DNA of 33,206 nucleotides from Streptomyces roseolus (GTDB lineage: Bacteria > Actinomycetota > Actinomycetes > Streptomycetales > Streptomycetaceae), in contig NZ_BMTV01000038.1 in NCBI RefSeq assembly GCF_014649855.1, forward strand, positions 1 to 33,206, written 5' to 3'. Shown here piece after piece: positions 23,029 to 30,864 of the stretch. How positions within the stretch are numbered: position 1 is the first letter of the stretch; every line of letters starts with the position of its first letter. A program made the position numbers and the translations under genes. The notes beneath the pieces were generated by a model. The model was not told the origin of the DNA and searched no databases. It saw only the letters and a program-made list of their open reading frames with translations.

Positions 23029-23874
23029 TCAGTGGTGGAGGATCTTGGAGAGGAAGTCGCGGGCGCGGGCGCTGCGCGGGTTGCCGAAGAACTCCTCGGG
23101 GGTGGTCTCCTCGACGATCCTGCCGTCGGCCATGAAGACGACGCGGTGGGCCGCGGAGCGGGCGAAGCCCATCTCGTGGGTGACGACGGCCATGGTCATG
23201 CCGTCCCGCGCCAGCTGCCGCATGACCTCGAGCACCTCGTTGATCATCTCCGGGTCGAGGGCGGAGGTCGGCTCGTCGAAGAGCATCACCTTCGGGTCCA
23301 CGGCGAGGGCCCGGGCGATGGCGACCCGCTGCTGCTGGCCGCCGGAGAGCTGGGCCGGGTACTTGTCGGCCTGCGCGGCGACGCCGACGCGGTCGAGAAG
23401 GGAGCGGGCCCTCTCCTCGGCGGTCTTCCGGTCCTTCTTGCGGACCTTGATCTGCCCCAGGGTGACGTTGTCCAGGACGGTCTTGTGGGCGAAGAGGTTG
23501 AAGGACTGGAACACCATGCCGACATCGGCCCGGAGCCGGGCGAGTTCCCTGCCCTCGGCGGGCAGGGGCCTGCCGTCGATGCGGATCTCGCCGCTGTCGA
23601 TGGTCTCCAGGCGGTTGATCGCGCGGCAGAGGGTGGACTTCCCCGAGCCGGAGGGCCCGATCACGACGACGACCTCGCCGCGCCGGATGGTGAGGTCGAT
23701 GGACCGGAGGACGTGGAGCGTCCCGAAGTGCTTGTCGACTCCGCGGAGCACGACGAGCGCGTCGCCGTCGCCCGGGGCGGATGCCTGCCGACCGTAAACC
23801 TTCGGACCGGGCACCTTCGGGCCCGGCGTCCCGGGGTCGGGCGCCTTCGGTCCGGGCGTCTCCGGGTCGGGCAT
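23029..23874 (-). CDS. gluA: Glutamate-type ABC importer ATPase GluA with Pro-rich N-terminal repeat
   Basis: 281-aa polar amino-acid ABC ATPase. Walker A GPSGSGKST (73-81), Q-loop FQSFNLFAH, signature LSGGQQQR, Walker B VMLFDEPTSALD, H-loop THEMGFAR. Residues 1-25 form an unusual proline-rich repeat (PDPETPGPKA, PDPGTPGPKV, PGPKV) before the core begins near 40. The extension is well supported: AGGAGG stands five bases before ATG 23874. The normal GluA is about 242-258 aa. It is the first gene of gluABCD; high-affinity glutamate uptake is the family function. Confidence 0.9.
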   Translation of the reverse strand: MPDPETPGPKAPDPGTPGPKVPGPKVYGRQASAPGDGDALVVLRGVDKHFGTLHVLRSIDLTIRRGEVVVVIGPSGSGKSTLCRAINRLETIDSGEIRIDGRPLPAEGRELARLRADVGMVFQSFNLFAHKTVLDNVTLGQIKVRKKDRKTAEERARSLLDRVGVAAQADKYPAQLSGGQQQRVAIARALAVDPKVMLFDEPTSALDPEMINEVLEVMRQLARDGMTMAVVTHEMGFARSAAHRVVFMADGRIVEETTPEEFFGNPRSARARDFLSKILHH

Positions 23875-24115
23875 GTCACCCTCCTGGCTCCCGCCCCCTT
23901 CGGCCGTTCTCTCCTCGGTCTCATGCTCCGCCCTGCACGGCCCCGGCGCACGCCGGAGCCGAGGGCCCGCTCGGCCGGGCGGCGCCCCGGAGGCCGCCCC
24001 TCCCCGGCGACGTCACGGTCGGCGGGGTGAGCGCGCACCCGCGCCGCCTGCGTTCCGGGCCCGGCGGGCGGAGACTGGGATCGGGGGCGTACGCGCGCGA
24101 CGAGGAGGGCCCGTC

Positions 24116-24574
24116 ATGAGGAGTGCCGCACCCAAGATCGGTTCGCTGCCGGCGGAGCACCGCGAGCGGCTGATGGCCTTCGCCGAGGACGTCCGCTTCG
24201 AGTCGGGTGACCGGCTCTTCGAGGAGCAGCGGCACGCGGAACGGTTCTGGATCGTGAAGACCGGCGCGGTGAGCCTGGACGCCAAGGTGCCGGGGCGGGG
24301 GTCGCCGGTGATCGAGACGCTGCGCCACGGCGAACTGGTGGGACTGTCCTGGCTGTTCCCGCCGTATCTGTGCCAGTCGGGGGCGGAGGCGACGACCCCC
24401 GTCAGGGCGTACGAGTTCGACGCGACGGCGGTACGGGCGATGTGCCGCACGGACGTGGAGTTCGGGTCGGCGATCTACTACTGGGTCGGGTCGATCCTGG
24501 CGCACCGGCTCCAGGTGACGCGGGTGCGGCTGCTCGACCTGTACGCGCCGCACGGCAGCGGCATCATGGCCTGA
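24116..24574 (+). CDS. Stand-alone cyclic-nucleotide-binding-fold protein
   Basis: 152 aa, a single CRP-like beta-roll (ERFWIVKTGAVSLDAKVPGR, then HGELVGLSWLFPP) and a following helix that would be the CRP dimer helix. No DNA-binding helix-turn-helix follows. The phosphate-binding cassette is altered: GELVGLSWLFPP lacks the RxA pair that contacts cAMP, so cyclic nucleotide binding is doubtful. GAGGAGGG precedes ATG 24116. It is divergent from gluA. It probably works as a sensor or protein-protein module. Confidence 0.75.
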   Translation: MRSAAPKIGSLPAEHRERLMAFAEDVRFESGDRLFEEQRHAERFWIVKTGAVSLDAKVPGRGSPVIETLRHGELVGLSWLFPPYLCQSGAEATTPVRAYEFDATAVRAMCRTDVEFGSAIYYWVGSILAHRLQVTRVRLLDLYAPHGSGIMA

Positions 24575-24699
24575 GGTCTCCCGGAGCACGCGCGTCGCCC
24601 CCTCGCGGCGGGGGCCGTACGGCCGGGCGGCGTTCCCGCCGTACCGCTCCGCCGCCGGCGCCAGGAGCACCGCACGGTCCCACCCGGCCTCCGGGAGCG

Positions 24700-25230
24700 G
24701 TGGTGATCGTGGCGGCGCCGCCGGCCGCCGGGCCGGTGCTCGGGTCGGCCGGCGCCGGGATCGTGCCGGGCCGGCGGGCCGGTCCCGCCGCGCTCGCCAC
24801 GGGCGGGCTCCGGTGCCTGGTGCCGCTGACGACGCTCGGCCACGGCCTGCCGGTCCTGGGCGGTCCGCGCCGGCGACGGCGGTACGGAACGGTCGGCGTG
24901 CTCGCGTCGCCCGCCTCCTGGGTGGCGCCCGACCTCGGCGGTCTCCTCCTCGGGACGGCGCCGGGGACGGCGGGCGGGGCGCTCGCGCCGGGGCGGTCCG
25001 GGGTGGCGGAGGAGCGGCCGGACCTCCGGGGCGGGGTCGGCCCGGGCGGCGCACCGACCGCGGGTCCGCAGGTCGGCGGACCCGCCTGGAGGGGAGCCGG
25101 CGGAGCGGGCGGAGTGATCTTCGCCGCACCGGGAGCGCGGGACCTTCCCGGCCGGCTACCCGACGGTACGGTGACGGCACCCGGCGGCGTGACCCGGCGT
25201 ACCCGGCTACGGGCGGGAGGCCCCCGATGA
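24700..25230 (+). pseudogene. Decayed ORF, possible MFS transporter (DHA2) remnant
   Basis: The 652-nt stretch from 24575 to 25226 holds no convincing intact gene. From GTG 24700 there is an open frame with coding-like third-base GC whose first third reads like a broken drug-efflux MFS protein: VVIVAAPPAAGPVLG, then LVPLTTLGHGLPVLGG, RRRRRYGTVGVLASPASWVAPDLGGLLLG. The spacing RYGTVGVL...APDLGGLLLG recalls the helix 4-5 motif of DHA2 transporters. The rest is Gly/Ala/Pro-rich without membrane helices, and there is no start or N-terminal half. Its TGA overlaps the ATG of the carboxyltransferase gene. It could instead be chance open frame in GC-rich DNA. Confidence 0.3.
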
Positions 25231-26588
25231 CAGCAGCTGTGAGCGCCCGCGGGGCACTGGCCCTCGTCACCGACGACTTCACCGAACTCCCCACCGCCGC
25301 GGGGCCCGGCGGTGACGGGCCGATCGACTGGCCCGGGTACGGACGGGCGCGGACCGCCGCGGCCGCCCGGTCCGGCGAGGACGAGTCCGTGGTCTGCGGC
25401 ACCGGCACGGTCGGCGGGACGCGGACGGTGCTCGTCTCCTTCGAGTTCGGCTACCTGGGCGGTTCGATCGGCGAGGGCACCGGCGACCGGGTCGCCGCCG
25501 CGCACGCGCACGCCCGGGCCCACCGGCTGCCCGTGACGGTCCTCCTGGCGACGGGCGGCAGCCGGATGCACGAGGGCATGCGGGCGCTGGTCCAGCTCCA
25601 GCGGCTGGCCGGGGAGTCGGCGCGCACCCGGGCCGCGGGGCTGCCGCAGCTCGCCGTCCTGCGCGATCCGACGACCGGTGGCGGCTGGGCCACCCTCGGG
25701 GCCGGCTCGGACGTGGTCCTCGCGCTGCCGGGCGCGCAGGTCGGCTTCGCCGGCTCCCGGGTCCGGCCCCGGGACGCCGACCCCGCCGCGTACACGGCCG
25801 AGTCCCAGTTCGCCCACGGTCACGTCGACGCGGTCGTCCCCGCCGCGGAGCTGCGGGGGGTGCTGGGCCGCTGGCTGTCGCTGCTCACCCGGCCGGCCGA
25901 GGGGCCGGTCCCGCCGCCGTACGCGCTCGGCGCCACGGACCCGGCCGCGAGCGGGCGCGACGCGGTGGCGCGCGCCCGCCGCCCGGAGCGGCCCCGGGCC
26001 GACCGCTACCTCGCCGAGGTGTTCACCGAGCGGGCGGAGCTGTCCGGCGACCGCGTCGGCGGCACCGATCCGGGGACCCGGTGCGGCTTCGGCCGGCTGC
26101 CGGACGGCCGTACGGTCGCGTACGCGGCGCAGTGCGGGACGGCGACGCGGCCGGCCGGGTTCCGCACCGCCGCGCGGCTGGTGCGGCTCGCGGGCCGGCT
26201 GGGGATCCCGGTCCTGACGCTGATCGACACCCCGGGCGCCGCGAACGACGCCGAGGCGGAGCGGGCGGGCGCGGGCCCGGCGATCGCGGAGCTCTTCGGC
26301 GCGGTCGCGGAGGCCCCCGTGCCGGTGACCGCGCTGCTCGTGGGCGAGGGCGGCTCGGGCGGCGCGCTGGCGCTCGCGGCACCCGGCGCCACCTGGGCGA
26401 CGCCGGACTCGTACTTCTCCGTCATCGCCCCCGAGCTCGCCACGGCCATCCTGAAGCGCGCCCCGGAGGACGCCGACGCCACCGCCGACGACCTGCGCCT
26501 GCGCCCGGACGACCTGGTCGCCCTGGGGGTGGTACGGGGTGTGGTCGGTGCCCGGCCGGTGCCGGAGGGGGGCCGCGCCGACGGCTGA
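25227..26588 (+). CDS. Fused AccD/AccA-type carboxyltransferase
   Basis: 453-aa carboxyltransferase with two crotonase-like halves. The N-terminal half (to about 230) resembles AccD: LGGSIGEGTGDRVAAAHAHA and ATGGSRMHEGMRALVQL. The C-terminal half resembles AccA: TLIDTPGAANDAEAERAGAGPAIAE, then VGEGGSGGALALAAPG. The AccD zinc ribbon is absent. It would move CO2 from biotin-carboxyl carrier to an acyl-CoA. No biotin carboxylase or BCCP gene is adjacent, so it must use another locus's partner. ATG 25227 has GGGAGG six bases upstream. Confidence 0.85.
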   Translation: MTAAVSARGALALVTDDFTELPTAAGPGGDGPIDWPGYGRARTAAAARSGEDESVVCGTGTVGGTRTVLVSFEFGYLGGSIGEGTGDRVAAAHAHARAHRLPVTVLLATGGSRMHEGMRALVQLQRLAGESARTRAAGLPQLAVLRDPTTGGGWATLGAGSDVVLALPGAQVGFAGSRVRPRDADPAAYTAESQFAHGHVDAVVPAAELRGVLGRWLSLLTRPAEGPVPPPYALGATDPAASGRDAVARARRPERPRADRYLAEVFTERAELSGDRVGGTDPGTRCGFGRLPDGRTVAYAAQCGTATRPAGFRTAARLVRLAGRLGIPVLTLIDTPGAANDAEAERAGAGPAIAELFGAVAEAPVPVTALLVGEGGSGGALALAAPGATWATPDSYFSVIAPELATAILKRAPEDADATADDLRLRPDDLVALGVVRGVVGARPVPEGGRADG

Positions 26589-26632
26589 GGCGGCCGGGCC
26601 GCCCGACGGCGCGCCGTGCTCCGTGCCGGCCT

Positions 26633-26650
26633 GTCCCGTCCGTACGGGAC
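26633..26650. terminator. Terminator hairpin after the carboxyltransferase gene
   Basis: GTCCCGT (26633-26639) pairs perfectly with ACGGGAC (26644-26650) around CCGT. It lies between the convergent carboxyltransferase and DUF3040 genes. Confidence 0.55.
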
Positions 26651-26696
26651 GTCCGGGACGCCCGTGGGGTCCCGGATCCGGCGCCCCGCGCCCGGG

Positions 26697-27020
26697 TCAG
26701 CGGTCGGGCGGCCCGTCGGCGGACCGGCGCCGGGTCCAGCGGACCACCGCGCGCAGGAGCAGGATCAGCGTCGCCACCCAGGCGGCGGCGAAGGCCCAGA
26801 TCAGGGCCGGGGCCGAGGTCGCCGCGGCGAGGACGAGCAGGGTGAGCGTCACGATCGCGAGGAGCGCGGCTCCCGCCCCCCGGCGCCCCTTGATCCGGGG
26901 CGACCGGGGGGCCGGCGGGCGTCCGGCCATGCGCCGGGCGAGCCGGGCGTCGGCGTTCAGGTCCGCCTCGATCTCGGCCAGTACGCGCTGCTCGTGCGGG
27001 GAGAGCCGGGCCTCGTCCAT
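26697..27020 (-). CDS. DUF3040 membrane protein
   Basis: 107-aa protein beginning MDEARLSPHEQRVLAEIEAD, the diagnostic DUF3040 start (LSEHEQRLLEEIE-like), followed by two membrane segments at about 45-62 and 65-85. The C-terminus is Arg-rich. The ATG at 27020 is preferred over GTG 27029 because GGAGGAGG is 8 nt ahead of it. Function is unknown, though such genes often sit near cell-envelope or sigma-regulatory genes. Confidence 0.82.
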   Translation of the reverse strand: MDEARLSPHEQRVLAEIEADLNADARLARRMAGRPPAPRSPRIKGRRGAGAALLAIVTLTLLVLAAATSAPALIWAFAAAWVATLILLLRAVVRWTRRRSADGPPDR

Positions 27021-27099
27021 CGTGGGCACCTCCTCCGGTCCGGGATCCCGCGCGGGCGGCGGGGTCGTTCCTCCGGGCGGCTACCCGCCGGGGGCCGCT

Positions 27100-27558
27100 T
27101 CAGACAGGAGCCGGGGGGGCCGCGGACACCCGGGGGACGCGGACCTCGCACCAGACGGTCCACCCGTGGTCGCGAGCCACCCAGCCCCAGGCCGCGGCGA
27201 GCCGCCCGACCAGGTGGAGGGTGGTGCGGCCGGGGGCTCCCGGCCGGTGCCGGCCCTCCGGGCGGGGTGCCGGCGGCGCGGTGTCGCTCACCTGGAGCAG
27301 GACACCGTCGGCGGAACGGTCGAGGCGGAACTCGTACGGGACCCCGCCGCGCCGCACCGCGTCGACGACGAGCTCGGTGACGAGCAGCTGCACATCGGCG
27401 ACGGCCGTCCTGGCCGACGGGGACAGCGGCCCGTGCCAGTCGGCCACGGCCTGTGCCGAGAGCCGCCGGAGGAAACCGGCGGTGCCCGGCCCGCCGCCGA
27501 GCGCGTACCGCCTGGAGCCGGTCCCACGGTTGCTTCCCTGTGTCTCCATGGCCTGCAC
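27100..27558 (-). CDS. HATPase (anti-sigma-like) with degenerate N-box
   Basis: 152-aa protein of the serine-kinase anti-sigma HATPase family. The N-box reads TELVVDAVRRGG; the Mg-binding Asn expected at residue 66 is Asp. The G1/G2 boxes (VSDTAPPAPRPEG and GRTTLHLVGRLAAAWGW) are also loose. So ATP binding or kinase action is doubtful, unlike the intact homologue at 28525-29013. It reads leftward, divergent from the sigma gene by 92 nt. A GTG start at 27558 has GGAGAG five bases upstream; ATG 27549 is the alternative. It may bind and titrate regulators rather than phosphorylate. Confidence 0.75.
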   Translation of the reverse strand: MQAMETQGSNRGTGSRRYALGGGPGTAGFLRRLSAQAVADWHGPLSPSARTAVADVQLLVTELVVDAVRRGGVPYEFRLDRSADGVLLQVSDTAPPAPRPEGRHRPGAPGRTTLHLVGRLAAAWGWVARDHGWTVWCEVRVPRVSAAPPAPV

Positions 27559-27583
27559 CTGACCTCTCCAAATCCTCCCAAAC

Positions 27584-27609
27584 GTTTAAAAATAGGTTCA
27601 TATGGGTCA
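27584..27609 (+). promoter_or_regulatory. Candidate sigma-B-type promoter for the sigma gene
   Basis: GTTT (27584-27587), 16 nt, then GGGTCA (27604-27609) resembles the remembered sigma-B-family promoter GNNT-N14-16-GGGTAY of S. coelicolor; the last three bases fit imperfectly. The start would be near 27616, giving a leader of about 35 nt. This suggests autoregulation of a stress sigma factor. The A/T-rich run here contrasts with surrounding GC. Confidence 0.5.
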
Positions 27610-27650
27610 AGAGATCCTTAGTGGGCATCTTCTCCGCTAGGAGGAACCTC

Positions 27651-28577
27651 ATGGCCACGGGCCGAGTCGTAGAAGCATCCCCGCCTCCGTCATCCACCCA
27701 CGAAGAGGCGACCACGTCCGCCGCCACGCGGCGACGGGCACTCGGGGGGCTGCCGGAGCCGGAGAATCCGCTCGCGTCCTCCACGGACGACGCGCGGACC
27801 CTCTCCGCGGCGATGTTCGTGCGGCTCCGGGAGCTCGACGAGGGCAGCCCCGAGCACGCGTACGTGCGCAACACCCTGATCGAGCTGAACCTGAGCCTGG
27901 TGAAGTTCGGGGCCCGGCGGTTCCGGGGCCGCCCGGAACCGGCGGAGGACATCGTGCAGGTGGGCACCATCGGGCTGATCAAGGCGATCGACCGGTTCGA
28001 CCCGAGCCGCGGAGTCGAGTTCTCCGCCTTCGCGCTGCCGACGATCGTCGGCGAGATGAAACGTTTCTTCCGGGACACCGGGTGGGCGGTGCGGGTGCCG
28101 CGCCGGCTCCAGGAGCTGCGGATCGACCTGGCCAAGGCCTCCGACGACCTGGAGCAGCGCGACGGGCATCGGCCCGACCGCGCCGAACTGGCCGCGCGGC
28201 TGCACCTCACCCCGGAGGAGGTGGCGGAGGGCGAGCTCGCCTCCAACGGCTACAGCGCCCACTCGCTCGACGCCCCCGTCGGCGACGACGACTCCCACGC
28301 ACCGCAGGGCACGGCCGGACGGCGCACCGCCGTCGAGGAGCCCGCCTACGAGCTGATCGACGACCTCCACTCGCTGCGGCCGCTCCTCGACCGGCTCTGC
28401 CCCCGGGACCGGCTGATCCTCTCCCTGCGCTTCGGCGAAGAGCTGACGCAGGCCGAGATAGGCAAGCGGATCGGGCTCTCCCAGATGCACGTGTCCCGGC
28501 TGCTCGCCCGCATCCTCGGCGAGCTCAGGGACGGTCTGCTGGACGACGACGCCACGGCGGACGCGACGGACGACTGA
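27651..28577 (+). CDS. RNA polymerase sigma factor, SigB/SigF/SigG family
   Basis: 308 aa. Region 2 covers about 75-145 (LVKFGARRFRGRPEPAED, IVQVGTIGLIKAIDRFDPSRG and FSAFALPTIVGEMKRFFRDTGW). Region 3 is about 150-215, and region 4 is about 240-295 (LDRLCPRDRLILSLRFGEEL, TQAEIGKRIGLSQMHVSRLLARIL). The pattern is that of the stress/sporulation group of Streptomyces (SigB, F, G, H, etc.). An N-terminal Ser/Thr/Pro-rich extension of about 50 residues precedes region 2. AGGAGG at 27639-27644 is ideally spaced. Its C-terminus overlaps the convergent HATPase gene by 53 bp. Confidence 0.9.
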   Translation: MATGRVVEASPPPSSTHEEATTSAATRRRALGGLPEPENPLASSTDDARTLSAAMFVRLRELDEGSPEHAYVRNTLIELNLSLVKFGARRFRGRPEPAEDIVQVGTIGLIKAIDRFDPSRGVEFSAFALPTIVGEMKRFFRDTGWAVRVPRRLQELRIDLAKASDDLEQRDGHRPDRAELAARLHLTPEEVAEGELASNGYSAHSLDAPVGDDDSHAPQGTAGRRTAVEEPAYELIDDLHSLRPLLDRLCPRDRLILSLRFGEELTQAEIGKRIGLSQMHVSRLLARILGELRDGLLDDDATADATDD

Positions 28578-29013
28578 CCTCCAGCCACACCACCTTGCCC
28601 ACCGCCCCGGGCCCCCGGTCCGAGGAGCCCCAGTCGGTCGCCAGCCGGTCCAGGACCATCAGCCCGTGCCCGCCGGGCAGGGACGGCGAGCGCGGGGCGA
28701 GCCGGCGCGGACGCTCGGGGCTGCGGTCGGCGACCTCGACCCGGAGCAGTCCGTCCGCGTGCCGGAGCACGAACTCCTCCGGGCCGCCGCCGTGCAGACA
28801 GGCGTTGGTCACGACCTCGGAGACCAGGAGCAGGACGTCGTCGGCCCGCTCCCGGCCCTGGGCGCTCTCGGCGGGGATCCAGCCCCAGTCGGCGAGCGCC
28901 CGCGCGGTGAAGGCGCGGCAGCGGGAGACCGCGCCGGCGCTGCCGTGCAGCACCAGGCGGCGCGTCTGCGCCACGGGTGGTCCGTCACCCCGGATCTCGT
29001 CGCTCTCCTCCAT
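28525..29013 (-). CDS. HATPase anti-sigma factor/serine kinase
   Basis: 162-aa protein of the RsbW/SpoIIAB-like HATPase family. The N-box is intact (LLLVSEVVTNACLHGG, Asn70), and the later box is GGHGLMVLDRLATDWG. It is predicted to bind the sigma factor and phosphorylate its STAS partner. ATG 29013 lies 13 nt after the STAS stop; the RBS is weak and the gene is probably coupled to the STAS gene. Its last 53 bases overlap the convergent sigma gene's end. That position, beside an anti-anti-sigma gene, supports the role, though many such proteins regulate distant partners. Confidence 0.84.
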   Translation of the reverse strand: MEESDEIRGDGPPVAQTRRLVLHGSAGAVSRCRAFTARALADWGWIPAESAQGRERADDVLLLVSEVVTNACLHGGGPEEFVLRHADGLLRVEVADRSPERPRRLAPRSPSLPGGHGLMVLDRLATDWGSSDRGPGAVGKVVWLEVSRPSRPPWRRRPADRP

Positions 29014-29026
29014 CACGGGCCGCCCG

Positions 29027-29575
29027 TCAGACCGGGTCCCCGGGGCGGCCGCCGCCCGCTCCGGGGGCCGGGGCGTCACCGGAGCCTTCCCCGGTGCCCC
29101 CGCCTGCGGACGGGCCGGGAGGCGGCGGGTCCGCGGCGGGGCCGGCGGGCCGGGCCGTCGCGGAGGGGTCGGCCCAGGGGTCGTCGGCCAAGGCCTCGCG
29201 GACGTCCCCGTACACCTGGAAGACGTGCAGGGCGCCGGTGATCTCGAACATCCGGTCCACCGGGGGCCGCAGCCCGGCCAGATCGAGCCGGGCGCCCGCC
29301 TCCAGGGCCCGGGCGCGGGCTTTGAGCAGCAGATTCAGGCCGGTGGAGTCGCAGAAGTCGAGCCCGGCGCAGTCGACGACGATCCGGGCCGCGTCGGCGT
29401 GCTTCTCCAGGGCGGTGTCGAGCGGCTCGACCGTGTCGTGGTCGAGCTCGCCGAGCGGTGCCACGACGACGGCCTGCCGGCCCCGGTCGGGCAGCACGTC
29501 CACCCTGAACCGGCCCGGCCGGTGCGGCGGACCGCTCCCGAACACTCCCTCCCCGCTGTCCCTGCTGCCGTCCAT
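29027..29575 (-). CDS. STAS-domain anti-sigma factor antagonist
   Basis: 182 aa. The STAS domain covers about 22-125 (RFRVDVLPDRGRQAVVVAPLGELD, then LDFCDSTGLNLLL). The phosphorylatable Ser is Ser77 in the DSTG motif, as in SpoIIAA/RsbV. The last 55 residues are a Pro/Gly/Ala-rich tail that is not part of the domain. It should release sigma by binding the HATPase in its unphosphorylated state. ATG 29575 is chosen over 29605 for its GAGG five bases ahead. It is the first gene of a two-gene unit. Confidence 0.86.
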   Translation of the reverse strand: MDGSRDSGEGVFGSGPPHRPGRFRVDVLPDRGRQAVVVAPLGELDHDTVEPLDTALEKHADAARIVVDCAGLDFCDSTGLNLLLKARARALEAGARLDLAGLRPPVDRMFEITGALHVFQVYGDVREALADDPWADPSATARPAGPAADPPPPGPSAGGGTGEGSGDAPAPGAGGGRPGDPV

Positions 29576-29653
29576 GCACGCCTCACCTCCACCAGGTGAG
29601 TCCATTTTCCGACCATACGCCCGACCCTGCGAGCAGAGGGCCGGGGCGGCGGG

Positions 29654-30835
29654 TCAGACGGTGGGCGGGGGCGGCGTCCAGCGGTGGTTGCGGGCGACCC
29701 CCGTGTCGACGCCGTACTCCTTCCTCAGGTGCTCCGGAACGGCATAGTGCATCACCCGGCCCCGGGTGAGCGTGGACAGCTCGAAGACCGAGGTCAGGTG
29801 GCCGATCCGGTCCAGCGCCCAGGCCGCGAACGGTGACGCGTCCTCCACCGACTCCAGCACCCCGAGCAGCGGCGGCAGCGCCTTCACCGCGGTGTCCCAG
29901 CGGCTGCGGGGCACGTCGAGCCAGTCGCCGACGGTGTCGCCCACGAGGTGGCGGATCAGGGCGGAGACGACGGGGTCGAAGAAGGTGCCGGGCACGACCT
30001 CCTCGTACAGGTCGATCAGCTGCCGGGTCAGCACCACGCCCTCCTCCGAGGGGCCCATGTGCCGGAGGAGGTAGAGGTCGAGGAAGGCGCGCGCCTCGTC
30101 GAGGGTCTTCGGCACGGCCGTCTGGTCCACGCCGAGGATCGCGCCGACCACCCGCCAGGCGTAGAGGTACGCCTCCGCGCCCTCGACGGACATGTGGACG
30201 CCGAGGCGGTGGAGGCTGTCGAGGACGAGCATCGAGAAGAACATCTGCCCGCCGATCATGTCCTCCTGGCAGATCGGCACCCCGTCGGCGGCCGTGTCCC
30301 AGCGGTCCGCGCGGATCAGGTGGTGGCGGATGGAGGCGTGCAGGAGCCGCACCTTCTGCGCGGCGGGCACGAACCGGCCGCCGGCCTCGAAGGCGTCGGG
30401 CCGCATGAGGTACGTGGTGAACTGGCCGGTCTCCGCCATGCGCTTGCTCGGGTAGTGCAGGCCGTGGGTGGCGGAGAGCAGCCGGGCGACGCGCGGGACG
30501 ACGTAGCAGGCGGGCATGGAGGCGAAGGAGAGGGCGGTGTTGATGTGGACGTTGTTGTCGGTGAAGAAGAGCCGGGCCCTCTCCATCTCGTTCCAGTCGA
30601 CCCAGGCGGGCGGGACGGCCGTCGTCTCCAGGTACTCCCTGGCCACGTCGGGCAGACCGGCGGGGAGCTCCTGGCCGGAGACGGCGACGTACCGCATGAG
30701 GGAGTTGAAGAGGCCGACCTCGCCGCGTTCGAAGAGCGTGGCGACGACGGCGTCGGCGAGCTCGTCGCCGCTCTGGCGCAGGGCGTCGAGGGAGGCGTCG
30801 GTGTACGGGGGGTGGATGGCGTGGGTGCCGGTCAC
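29654..30835 (-). CDS. DUF2236 putative heme oxygenase (MpaB/latex-clearing-protein superfamily)
   Basis: 393-aa, mostly helical DUF2236 protein. Family members oxidise or cleave isoprenoids: Lcp cuts polyisoprene, fungal MpaB cuts a farnesyl chain. The core KRMAETG (131-137) and KVRLLHASIRHHL (161-173) contain Arg132, Thr136 and His166. From memory these line up with Arg164, Thr168 and His198 (axial heme ligand) of LcpK30 at identical spacing, but Lys167 is replaced by Glu135. There is no Tat or Sec signal, unlike secreted Lcp, so it should act inside the cell. GTG 30835 follows GGAG by 8 nt. It is last in an operon with a polyprenyl diphosphate synthase, which suggests a prenyl substrate. 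Confidence 0.78.
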   Translation of the reverse strand: MTGTHAIHPPYTDASLDALRQSGDELADAVVATLFERGEVGLFNSLMRYVAVSGQELPAGLPDVAREYLETTAVPPAWVDWNEMERARLFFTDNNVHINTALSFASMPACYVVPRVARLLSATHGLHYPSKRMAETGQFTTYLMRPDAFEAGGRFVPAAQKVRLLHASIRHHLIRADRWDTAADGVPICQEDMIGGQMFFSMLVLDSLHRLGVHMSVEGAEAYLYAWRVVGAILGVDQTAVPKTLDEARAFLDLYLLRHMGPSEEGVVLTRQLIDLYEEVVPGTFFDPVVSALIRHLVGDTVGDWLDVPRSRWDTAVKALPPLLGVLESVEDASPFAAWALDRIGHLTSVFELSTLTRGRVMHYAVPEHLRKEYGVDTGVARNHRWTPPPPTV

Positions 30836-30864
30836 GGCGGGCGCTCCAGGGGCGGTGGGGAAGG

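Noticed and set aside
29654..30835. DUF2236 protein as a secreted rubber-degrading Lcp
   Set aside because: No Tat or Sec signal and the remembered Lys167 and Glu148 equivalents are replaced.
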